From: Globisporangium splendens
Lineage: Eukaryota > Oomycota > Peronosporomycetes > Pythiales > Pythiaceae
Length of the DNA: 64,000 bases
Assembly: GCA_006386115.1 (NCBI GenBank)
Contig: VFIW01000124.1
Coordinates: 58,262-122,261 of the forward strand
Direction: 5' to 3'
Shown: positions 1 through 8,943 of the stretch, in pieces
Position numbering within the stretch: position 1 is the stretch's first letter
Layout: each line of letters opens with the position of its first letter
Program-made: the position numbers and the translations under genes
The notes under the pieces: generated by a model
Databases searched by the model: none
Told to the model about the DNA's origin: nothing
The model's input: the letters and a program-made list of their open reading frames with translations, nothing else

Positions 1-317
1 CATTTATACTATCATGCAGCGTGAGTGGACTCGGCGGCGATTGGATTGTAAATGATTGTGTGTACAGTCCATATGATAGTGTCCAAAAACGCAAGTCAAT
101 CTTGAGAGCGGAGACCTTGGAGCAAGGTCTCATTTATTTCCTCTCATCCGTGGAGATGACTGAAGCGCGGCGAGTTTTCAGTTTGTGGAGTTGGCGTCTT
201 CCCGCATTGCTCACCATATACAGTAAACTGCGATGGGTATGGGTGGGATTCTTCAACTTGCTCTACGGACATCTCCGCAGTACTGCAGCATCCCAAGGTG
301 AGAAAATTCGTCACTCC

Positions 318-662
318 TCACTCTCGTCCAGTGTGATGCTGTAAGAGGATCTGTTTGCCAATGATTAGAGGTTTTCTAAAGTCGATTAGTCCACCTAGTG
401 ATGCAGATCTGCGTGGTCGATTGTAAAAAGCATGGTCGAAGGTCAGAAGCTGTTGCAACTGTTCTCTTTGGCAGGCGAGGAGCTGGTTCGCATATCCCGC
501 GAGTCGCCCCGACGCTTTTGCATCCATTGCTATGTTTGCTGAACAATCGGCTGCTTGGTTAAAGCTTCGCTTTACGTGCTGCCAGTGAACAGATGAACCT
601 GTCAAACTAGATACTGTCAAACGCAATGTTCTGTCGTACATGATACGAGATGGATCCAGCAA
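318..662 (-). pseudogene. Relic of a non-LTR retroelement, RNase H-like tail
   Basis: The minus-strand frame contains the segment HVKRSFNQAADCSANIAMD, which resembles the C-terminal end of the RNase H domains (the 'fN..AD..AN.amd' signature) carried by retroelements common in oomycete genomes. No reverse transcriptase or endonuclease domain is recognisable next to it, so this is at best a short decayed remnant. A second minus-strand frame at 731-934 lies upstream but I cannot tie it to the same element. The family assignment rests on one short motif and is tentative. Confidence 0.4.
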
Positions 663-3080
663 GTTGGCAGTTGGACATTTGTGTCAGAGAAACATGATAT
701 TTGTCAAACGTAATAGTTGATGCAATTTCCCTAGCATTTGGATAGAAGTTTATCCACGAAGGTGTTCGACAACTGAAAAGCCATTCGCGTGGGACGCCAA
801 GTTCTATTCATAAACCATACCCGGAAAGCAGCTATCCGAAATATAAAGCTTTTGCGTGAGCGACTCTTCTTTCTCTTTTCGAAGCTAGTCTCGAAAACGT
901 CGCTGCAATGTTCGTGGGCTGCCTTTAACCACACACTCTCTGCCAGGATGGTCTGCTGAAGCCCATATCGCAGACCTAATAGCTTGGACTTTTATTTCGT
1001 CGCAACTAAAACGAGATATTTAACGCATTTCGCAGACTTTTAGAGTCCATACCTACCTCTATGCTGCCTCACAAAACCCCCGTCAGCTGGTCCACATCAA
1101 TTTTGCCGTCGCCGGTTTGTGATTGGCGAAAAAGGCCCTCACCTGGTAGTTTTGGCACAGACCAACCTCGAAGCATCTGTGGGATTTCAGCCTTGGGCAG
1201 AAGATTGTGCAGGTCAGTCTCATTGCACTAAACTGTTGCAGACACTTCTATTTGACGTCAACATACTGGAATAACTGAATAATATACTGTTGCGTCAGCT
1301 CACATTGCAACAACTTATTACGTATTTAGAAAAGACCAGTGCAATTTTCTATTGTATTGTTCGAGGCCAGACTTACACTGCTACAAAGACACTATCATGA
1401 TGATGTGCAGAGGAATACCGGCTGGTCGCATCTGAGCGTTAGTATTGTCGTTGCTGCAAAGGACATGGATTTTGAGCCAATTTCGGGTGTTTGTGTCGGA
1501 ACAGCGCTGTCCTCGGTAGCAGATAATTTGGCGATAGGAGTTAGCGCGACAATGATAGAAAAAGCGCGAAGCCGCCGTTTTGTAATTTGGCGCGCCAGGA
1601 GATGTTGCAGAGACCAGCCCATCGACCGATTCGTTCAACTCCCCTTCGTCACTCTGGTGACCACTACAGGGTAAGCAGAAAAATTGATGCAGGGTGCCAC
1701 ACAGCAGGCGTATCGGACGCTAATTCAGTAATGTCTAACCTCTCCTTCACTCGTGCGTCCAGATCGTCCATGTCGCCATCATCTCCTTCCAAGGTCGCTG
1801 TGGCAAGTTGTCACAGTGTTGAAGTGATGTTGCCAACACAAACATCATTGTTTAGAAACTGGATAAATAGAAATCATATAGAAATTCGCCAACCAATTTG
1901 CATGAAAAATTCCATTTATTTGTACATTTACAACCATCAGATTTGATCCTTTTCGCTTCGGCTGACGTATCCACACAGTGAATGTCAGTTGCACATGAGG
2001 GATGAGCTAACTTGATTTTTCTGTCGTCTATGTCTTAACTTCGCGATTGCCTCACGGCTAAAGAACTCTCAACAAGGATACCATGCTTCGAGAGAACACA
2101 AGTCTATGGCAGCGGTGCATTTTGTATGCGCTGCCGTGACGGCAGTGTATACAAAGTGACGCGTGGGACGAGAAGCTTAGTACTCTGGGGTGAGATGGCC
2201 ATGGACGCTAAAGAGAGTCGGAGTGCGAACACCGAGTGAAGCATCCAAGCGGCCAACAGATGTGGATGTTCGTCATTGGGTGCAGTACCTCACGAGTGAG
2301 CTTCAACAAAGACTCTCTGGGGGACCAGATGCGCGTGCCATGGGGAGTGTATTATCCACTTGGCGATCTGTCGATCCAGAGATTATTCGTCAGGATTTGA
2401 ACACGCAGCCACATGCGGATCAAGTGGCAACTTGATGTTTGCATGTTGAACGAAAGCATATCTTATGGACCCTTTCAAAACAGGAGAACACGGACTAAGG
2501 GTAGAGAGCACATCTATAACTTGGTGGAGGTTGCGTTATCATGGGGTAGGAGTGCCGCGTCATAGCGTAGCTTGAAGCGAGGTCGTGCGGTTCAGGAAAG
2601 TATATCTTAGCGTTTCATCGCCTGTGTGGCGCCAGATGCAACAGACAATGACGGACCAGCTCTTCAAATGGTTTTGAACTTGGTCTGCTCATTCCGTTCG
2701 CTGCAAGCCAGATATACTGAATATCGTTGCGAGGGATAGACTCGACTCGAATGAACTCGACTACATGCGTGTGCGTGTGAATTGCTGCCGCACAAGCAAA
2801 TGCTCGCATCTTGCAGCCACCCCCAAAATGACAATCATTTCGGCTACATGTTTTGTCGCTCTCTCCGTCAAATTTGTTCGTGCAGGGCAACCAACTGACG
2901 ACGATTTTCGCGGGGGTTGCGGCGTGTGTTTCGCTTAAAATAGAGCGTCGGGCGTTGAAGAAAGCCGCGGCATGAGGGATGGGTGCGTGCGTCTTTTTGG
3001 TTCCTGTCGCTTCGCCCAGTCCACACAGTAATCGTCTCTCTCGAGTGGAGTGCAAGCCAAACCACCAGCAGCGTGAACAA
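663..3080. other. Gene-poor stretch
   Basis: No frame in this stretch has the composition, length or domain of a gene. A plus-strand frame at 2190-2435 is open but unrecognised. Around 2391 there is a sequence (CAGGATTTGAAC followed by a diverged tail) that recurs near 4937, suggesting two worn copies of one dispersed repeat. Confidence 0.5.
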
Positions 3081-3088
3081 ACCGCGTC

Positions 3089-3123
3089 GTCTCTCTCTCT
3101 CTCTCCCTCTCTCTCTCTCTCTC
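3089..3123 (+). repeat. CT microsatellite in the 5' flank of the START-FYVE gene
   Basis: A nearly pure CT dinucleotide run ends about 80 bp before the start codon at 3206. Polypyrimidine runs in 5' leaders are common in oomycete genes. Whether this one affects expression is unknown. Confidence 0.8.
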
Positions 3124-3205
3124 CGTGAGCCGAGGCTCGTCGCGTCAAATCACGCATTCGTGTTTTTGTGTTGCGAGAGGTGCATCAAACCGATTCAATA
3201 GCGCC

Positions 3206-4582
3206 ATGAAGTTCCCATTGCCAGCAGACACGTTCCCTCCCGTGACGCTCTCGGATGACGACGAAGAAGCGCTCGAGGTCATCGCAGAGGTCTTTATCAA
3301 GAAAACCGTGACACAGTACCTCGAACACCTCACGACGCACCACGGAGTCGTCGACGAGAGCCGCTGGAAACAAGTCAAACACCAGGACGACCTGCGTGTG
3401 TACAGAGAGCGCCGAGCATACAGACGCAATCCGAATAACCAAACCGACTGTGACGACGCGACGGATGGAATGCTGGCCATGCTCACGTTTGGCACGATGC
3501 CTGGCATCCTCGACGACGTCATGTACGGCGCCTTGAACCCTACAACCGAGGACATGATGCTCAAGTCGGCGTACGTCGACGATGGCTTCGTCGATTGGGC
3601 TGTGCTCGCATCGATCATCCAGCCGACACCAGAGTCTCCATTCCGACAGCTCAGCATCAAGTGGTCCGTAAAAGGCCACCCGTTCCTCGTCGGGACAGTC
3701 TTACGTCGAGGGGATACCGTGCATATCGAGTCTATCGGGTTTGCCATAACGCCCAACGGCGAGCGTATTGGGTATCATTTGCAACATTCGGTAGATATAC
3801 CAGGAATCCGGGAGCTTGAAGAGTACAACATTCTTCGGGCTAAAATCTCGTTTTGCCATTTGTTCCGGCAGCGAGACGCGAACACAGTCGAAGTATACAT
3901 CCGAGGATTAGTTGTTGATCCCGATGGACGTCCAGACCGCCTGGTCGCGGCCACAGCAGCCGAAGTGTCCATCTCCGTGTGGAAGAATGTGCATTGCGCC
4001 GAGATGAAGAAACTGACACGGATCGTGCAAAGCAGCCTCGCTGCCCGGTTGCCGAGTATGGCAAGCGCGAGTACCATGTCTTACACATCCAGTAGTAGCT
4101 CTTCATCTGCCTCGTCGTCTTTGGAGAGTTGGTCGGTGTCCTCGTGGTCAACATCGTCGTCATCGAAAGCGTCGGACGCCAGCACGTGTGCACGTTGCCA
4201 CGAACGCGTCGGTGGTCGCATGGCATCATTCATGGCAGCGTCAACGCCGTCGACGTCAACATCGAGGAAAGAGAAGCACTGCCGCATTTGCCATCTCCGC
4301 GTATGCTCTCGGTGTCGTGTGTACAAAGTGGTGTTTCTGCGTACGGACCGCGAGAAGGTGTGCAATCAGGTGAGTATGGCGTTCTGTACTCAGTGCGCTG
4401 TCATGGCCGCGCATGCAAGTTCGCGGAGCTTTGCCGAGGACGACGCGCTCGAACTCGAGAGCAAGCAGAACAACGACGCGAAACAAGACGAGAGCGAGAG
4501 TGGCGATGGCGGGCGCGCATTTAGCGGTCGAACCAGCATGGCGAGTAGTATTGTGAGTAGTGTGTGGAAGACCGAAACGTGA
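3206..4582 (+). CDS. START-like / FYVE-type zinc-finger protein
   Basis: A 458-residue protein. The N-terminal half (about residues 15-240) has the features of the START-like lipid-binding module seen in many oomycete FYVE proteins. A Ser-rich linker follows (about residues 290-325). The zinc finger then has four CxxC-type pairs: CARC, the HCRICHLRVCSRC core, and FCTQC. This core is equivalent to the RHHCRxCG patch that binds phosphatidylinositol 3-phosphate in FYVE domains, with KEKHCRICH in its place. The expected role is a peripheral endosomal membrane protein; the ligand is inferred from the family. The ATG at 3206 is chosen because the START-like region begins soon after it; the frame is open further upstream to 3125 without recognisable content. 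No intron is needed. The second START-FYVE gene in the window is at 53831-56833. Confidence 0.8.
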   Translation: MKFPLPADTFPPVTLSDDDEEALEVIAEVFIKKTVTQYLEHLTTHHGVVDESRWKQVKHQDDLRVYRERRAYRRNPNNQTDCDDATDGMLAMLTFGTMPGILDDVMYGALNPTTEDMMLKSAYVDDGFVDWAVLASIIQPTPESPFRQLSIKWSVKGHPFLVGTVLRRGDTVHIESIGFAITPNGERIGYHLQHSVDIPGIRELEEYNILRAKISFCHLFRQRDANTVEVYIRGLVVDPDGRPDRLVAATAAEVSISVWKNVHCAEMKKLTRIVQSSLAARLPSMASASTMSYTSSSSSSSASSSLESWSVSSWSTSSSSKASDASTCARCHERVGGRMASFMAASTPSTSTSRKEKHCRICHLRVCSRCRVYKVVFLRTDREKVCNQVSMAFCTQCAVMAAHASSRSFAEDDALELESKQNNDAKQDESESGDGGRAFSGRTSMASSIVSSVWKTET

Positions 4583-6105
4583 GTCCCCAGGCGAATGTGG
4601 AGGCAGTGGCGGTCGAGTGTGTCTTATGCGTTGGTTATGTTTCTCTCTGCCTCTGAAAATGGAAAATGCCGAGTTCGTGATTCAAATCAAACGCTTCCTA
4701 TTACACTTCGCTGGTGTTCCGACTCACTCAGGTTGGTGTATTTCTCCACACTGATATCAGCACTTATGCTACCGGCATCAGCCGATAGACGTCGGGACAA
4801 TATCTCGCGGGTTCATACGTTCGCCATCAAAACGTCGACGTGCATTCAGAAGCCATGAATGCGTTTCGCAGGCGGAATGCCAGCTGCGTGCTTATCAGGA
4901 GCCTCAATCGGCCATTGCTGATGAACGGAGTGCGCATCAGGATTTGAACGCGCTAGCATCTGCAATGGGTTCAGTTTCTGGTTAATTTGCAAGTTGAAGA
5001 CGAAACAGAACTTTTCCGGATCAGGGTGTGATGTTGTTAATTACAGCAACATAGGGAAGATACTATTGTTGTGGAGCAGCAGCTGGCACTGCGGGTCACG
5101 CAACAGATTTATAAATCGTCGACAATGGCGCCTACTCTAGTCAGCGTACCCGGCCGCGATGTACTTGCCTACGTTCTTCACCGGCCTGTCTTGCTGCACT
5201 CGGTGCCACCCCTTTGCGGGGGTGTCCATCGTTGTCACCTGTTCTCTCCGCGAAACATTTCTTCTCGCTGTGAGCCTGCTGCTCTTTTTTGTTTTAACAT
5301 TTAGCAGGAAGTTGTGTTGTGGATGCGTGAGCTCGTCCAAGAAATGTGGCACGTTCAGAGTTGAAAGGCGTAAGCACACCCAGCTGACGTGCAATGCTCA
5401 AGTAAACGCACTTGCAGTCGTTCGAATGCGATTTATGATTGCTTCGTCACAGCATCGATCAGATTTAAATCGTTATCCGCGTTGGCTGGTTTTGAACGGA
5501 GAATGGTGTATCGCTATCGATACTCGCCTTATTCCTCAAGCTGGCATCTGGTTCACTGTGGTGACGAGCAGAGTACTTGCTCCACATTCTATTGACAAAG
5601 TGCTACTTTACAATCGTAGCAGATGTATATAGCCACAGCATGCATGTGTCGAGGAGTCATGTGGACAGAAGGGGTGGATGGTAAGAAAGTGCTTCTATGG
5701 AATTCTTCGTGCAAATGTCAGTTAAATGATGTGTTTCGTCGTGCAACATGCACGAAGAATCCCACTGCATGCTGACATTTAATCTATACAAATTCGAGTC
5801 AATAAGGTTGAATCCGAAAATTGACCTAGATTTCTTCGTGCAAAGTGAACGACGATTTCTATCCCAATTGTATTGCTACACCACTGATACGAATCTCTCA
5901 CAGCAACTGCATGTCATGACAATTCATTGAGACTCCTCATTCCGCATTGAGGTGTTTATAATGATAATGTAAAACTATATCCAGCCTTTCTGGACATTTT
6001 CCCGGTCTAATCGATACTGGCATGCAAATATAAGCTAGAGAGCGCCTTGCTAGTAGCCTCGCAATCGAGTCCGACAGACCTTCTTCTCGCACGTAGTCAT
6101 GTCAT
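4583..6105. other. Gene-poor stretch with a small inverted repeat
   Basis: No convincing gene. Open frames at 5159-5632 and nearby lack recognisable content. A 14-15 bp inverted repeat (arms at 5699-5713 and 5749-5762, core TTCTTCGTGCA) surrounds a 35 bp loop, and a third direct copy of the core occurs near 5832. The right edge is the abrupt start of a pol fragment at 6106. Confidence 0.5.
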
Positions 6106-7121
6106 TTGCACAAGTACACGCGCAATTATGCAGCGTTGGTGCAACCGCTCACACAGCTCCTGAAGAAGGACATTGAGTGGGAGTGGTCCAGTGACCACCA
6201 AGCAGCGTTTGCCGAAGTCAAGAGGAGTTTGCGAGAAGCTCCCGTGCTGGCAATTGCAAACCACGACAAGCCTTTTCATGTGATTTGCGATGCGACTATG
6301 CCATCGGTTGCGCCTTGATGCAACACGATGATGAGGGTCATGAGCGAGTTGTGTCGTATCAGTCACGACAACTCCGACCCGCAGAACGGAACTACCCAGT
6401 TCATGACAAAGAACTTCTGGCGATGAAGTATTCTTTGGTCAAGTTCCGTGTCTACCTGCTTGGCGAGGAGCGCTTTGCGATCTACACAGATCATGCGTCG
6501 CTGCGTACGGCAGTGAAGACTCCTCATTTGTCGCAAAGAATGGCGAGATGGTTCTCCTTCTTTGCAGAGTACAACTTTGTTGTACACTACAAGCCAGACA
6601 AGACGAACATCTTAGCCGATGCGCTGTCAAGACGTCCGGATTACGATCCGAAGACCAAGAGTGAAGACACGGACGGAGCGTGTCGACTCTGTGAAGATGT
6701 TCAAGCGATCGCAGTGCAAGCAACGACTACAGTGCGAGAAGAGATCGTCGAAGGGTACAAGTCTGACGAAACATGTCGGGACTTGTTGAAGTACTTCAAG
6801 GACCCTTCCGACAAAGCACTGCAAGGTCTTCCGTCGCGCACAAGATCGCGAGTTCACCGCTTCCGAGTACACAATGGGTTGTTGTACTATGCGGTTGAAC
6901 AAGGGGATACAGCAAGGGTTGTTGTTCCCAACGACGCAGACCTTCGTCATCGACTCTTGTATGAGTACCATGACAGTCCTTCGGGTGGCCATCTCGGACG
7001 TGAGAAAACGTTTCTCAGTCTTTCCCGGGATTACTGCTGGCCACACATGTACAAGTGGGTGCGCAAGTATGTGAGGACTTGCGAGATCTGCCAACGAGTG
7101 AAACCTTCTGGTTCCACTCAG
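6106..7121 (+). pseudogene. Truncated Ty3/gypsy pol fragment (RNase H to integrase zinc finger)
   Basis: This stretch matches 10901-11920 of the complete element almost base for base. It begins abruptly inside the RNase H region and ends directly after the integrase HHCC zinc-binding region, where LTR sequence starts at 7122. A 4-base deletion near 6294 (inside the conserved RNase H CDAS motif) breaks the frame, so the two open pieces 6106-6318 and 6285-7151 are in different frames. There is no reverse transcriptase or protease on its left. It is dead DNA from a second copy of the same family. Confidence 0.92.
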
Positions 7122-7257
7122 TGTAATGGGCTATACCTAGCCATTACATGAAGGTGGATCTGTTCCCAGATCTAGTGTGCCACACACCACCTTCAGTGTG
7201 CACTGTGGAGAGACAAATAACAAAGGGATTACAGTACGACAGTCCCCACATGCACAT

Positions 7258-7280
7258 GTGACGTCATCCCATGACGTCAC
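7258..7280. promoter_or_regulatory. Paired TGACGTCA palindrome in LTR U3
   Basis: Two 10 bp arms (GTGACGTCAT and ATGACGTCAC) face each other across CCC. Each arm contains TGACGTCA, the classical CRE/bZIP site. The same structure is conserved at 14199-14221 in copy B but is deleted from LTR copy C. It probably acts as an upstream activating site for the element; the binding protein is unknown. Confidence 0.6.
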
Positions 7281-7577
7281 GAGCGCTCTCTGTGCTGATC
7301 ACTGCAGAATGTTGTTCACATGTACTAATCAGTACAGAGTGATGACATCCATGTACTAATCAAGTACTGAGTGATGGTTCCTGCTTGGGAAACTGGACTG
7401 GCGACGAGACCGACGTGTCTCTGCCATCTGAAGTGAGTGGCGTGAGCCAATCACTTTGCAGGTATTTCGGGACTTCAAGTTCAAGCTTCTCGAAGATCTC
7501 GTGGGTTAACCTCAGTGTACCCAAGGTTTTTAATATATCAGATTCATAGGTTTTTATTGTTATGTTAGGTTTTAGTT

Positions 7578-7584
7578 TATAAAA
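7578..7584 (+). promoter_or_regulatory. LTR TATA box
   Basis: TATAAAA sits inside the LTR and is preserved in all three LTR copies (14523-14529 and 15076-15082), as expected of the core promoter driving the genomic transcript. Confidence 0.6.
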
Positions 7585-7772
7585 CCTCTATGAGCCCTTG
7601 GGGTTCATTTACAAGTACGAACAGGAACCATAAGCATTTTTATTCAGTTGCAATTTTACCCTCAAGTACTCGTCGTCTTCTCTCCCGTCCCACGTCGGGA
7701 GATCGCTCCCCTCCAAGGCGCACACGTGTGTGCCGTGTTTTGGGGACTGTTTTGGAACAGCGCCCTTACACC

Positions 7773-7790
7773 TGGTAGCACTTCTGAGCG
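7773..7790 (+). other. Primer-binding site
   Basis: TGGTAGCACTTCTGAGCG begins two bases after the 5' LTR. A TGGTAGCA start complements the 3' CCA-terminated end of a tRNA acceptor arm, and TGGTAGC is the start of initiator tRNA-Met type primer sites. The exact tRNA is not verified. Confidence 0.6.
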
Positions 7791-7871
7791 TCCTTCCAGC
7801 GCCAAGCCAAGAAAGGTTTGACAAGCGGCTTGAGCACTTCGCGCATTCCTGCCCAAGACCTACTTCCGTCT

Positions 7872-8927
7872 ATGCCTGGGAACATGGAAGGAGTAGATGT
7901 GCCACTCGGTCCAGCAGTACCGGAAACTGTCGAGTTGACGAATGAGTATTTTCCTCATTTGTCTTCTTATGAGTGGTCGGCGCTTGAGCGCATGCGAAAC
8001 ATCATCGGGGAGGCTGCTGTAATCAGCCTGCTACGATCGGCGTCTCCTGAAGACCAGAAGAACGCCGCGGTCAGTTTCATGCACCACGAGATTATTGAAT
8101 CTCGAAAGCAGGTCGCAACCCCTGTTTCGTCCTTCAGGACGGTGCCGCTGAAGCTGGATGTCTCTCCGTATCGTGGCGGAGAGAACGAACCTCTTTCGAG
8201 ATGGTTCGTCGAGTTGGATGCAGCTATCACTGCAAGACAACTGCGAGACCCAATGCAGCGAGTGTTGTTCGCGATGTCCAACCTTGCGGGTCGTGCAAAG
8301 AGCTGGGCTTATGGGAAGCGTTTGTCGGATCCAAACTGCTTCTACAGCTACGAAGACTTCAAGGCGGAGCTCAAGGCAGCGTTTGAACCACCGCAGAGCG
8401 AGTTCCGTGCGCGTGCCGAGTTCCTCAAGCTCCGCCAAGGCCGTTTCGATCTGCATTCGTATGCACAACGAGCGCGCTTCCTGGTCTCAAGCATCGTGGA
8501 CGAGCCGATTGACGTTCCGACGCAAGTTGTGACGTTCATGACGGGTCTGAACGACGGGCCAATCCGGAACCAATTGTTCCGTGAGTATCCCAAGACGCTG
8601 GACGAAGCCATCAGCCGTGCGATGCAAGAAGAGTTCAGCATCAAGCAAGCCAAGTTCCAAGGGTTTCCGTCAAGGCCACCAAGACAAGCGAATGTCGCGC
8701 ACGATGGCCCAGAGCCGATGGACATCTCGTACATTTCCACGCCTGGAAATGAACGTCCTCGCAACGATGGAAAATGTTTCCGTTGTGGGAAGTCGGGTCA
8801 CTTCGCTCGGAACTGCAAAGTGTCCTTGCCTGACCGGCAAACGACACAGGGTTCGCGCTCGAACAACTACGGTCGCGGCCGTGGGTTCGATCGTTCCCAA
8901 CGTTCAAAAAACGGGAACGACCAGTAG
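7872..8927 (+). CDS. gag: Gag polyprotein of Ty3/gypsy element
   Basis: A 351-residue protein from the ATG at 7872. The middle part is a retrotransposon gag domain (helical, with the WFVELDAAI and HSYAQRARFL segments). Near the C-terminus is a single CCHC zinc knuckle, CFRCGKSGHFARNC, which packages element RNA, followed by a basic Arg/Asn/Ser tail. The frame is open upstream to 7818 but has no earlier ATG. The stop codon (8925-8927) lies 13 bases past a slippery heptamer, and pol is in the -1 frame, so Gag-Pol is expected by ribosomal frameshifting. The gene is intact. Confidence 0.9.
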   Translation: MPGNMEGVDVPLGPAVPETVELTNEYFPHLSSYEWSALERMRNIIGEAAVISLLRSASPEDQKNAAVSFMHHEIIESRKQVATPVSSFRTVPLKLDVSPYRGGENEPLSRWFVELDAAITARQLRDPMQRVLFAMSNLAGRAKSWAYGKRLSDPNCFYSYEDFKAELKAAFEPPQSEFRARAEFLKLRQGRFDLHSYAQRARFLVSSIVDEPIDVPTQVVTFMTGLNDGPIRNQLFREYPKTLDEAISRAMQEEFSIKQAKFQGFPSRPPRQANVAHDGPEPMDISYISTPGNERPRNDGKCFRCGKSGHFARNCKVSLPDRQTTQGSRSNNYGRGRGFDRSQRSKNGNDQ

Positions 8928-8943
8928 GGGCGGAGCCTCCTAC
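8906..8943 (+). promoter_or_regulatory. Programmed -1 ribosomal frameshift signal between gag and pol
   Basis: The heptamer A AAA AAC occupies 8906-8912 in exactly the gag codon phase required (TCA AAA AAC). After an 11 base spacer, 8924-8930 (GTAGGGG) can pair with 8937-8943 to form a 7 bp stem over a 6-base loop. Slipping one base back enters the pol frame, which is open without interruption from 8912 to 12613. Such heptamer-plus-stem signals are the standard gag-pol switch in many retroelements. Confidence 0.75.

Larger units (their letters stand above)
7122..7770 (+). repeat. 5' LTR of Ty3/gypsy element (copy A)
   Basis: A 649 bp LTR begins TGTAATGGGC and ends CTTACA, followed two bases later by a primer-binding site. 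It aligns along its whole length with 14084-14712 but carries about 20 extra bases near 7178-7195 and many substitutions. A TATAAAA box lies at 7578-7584. The U3 part has a palindrome of two TGACGTCA sites (7258-7280) and a two-unit 31 bp tandem repeat beginning CATGTACTAATC (from 7319 and 7350). The left edge abuts a truncated pol fragment, not unique DNA. Confidence 0.9.

Noticed and set aside
2615..3157. A 180-residue minus-strand frame with Glu/Arg repeats
   Set aside because: The acidic-basic run is simply the CT microsatellite read on the other strand; nothing else is recognisable.
4930..4960. Possible tRNA (GGATTTGAAC resembles a B-box on the reverse strand)
   Set aside because: No acceptor stem, anticodon arm or A-box can be formed around it; I found no tRNA or rRNA gene in the window.
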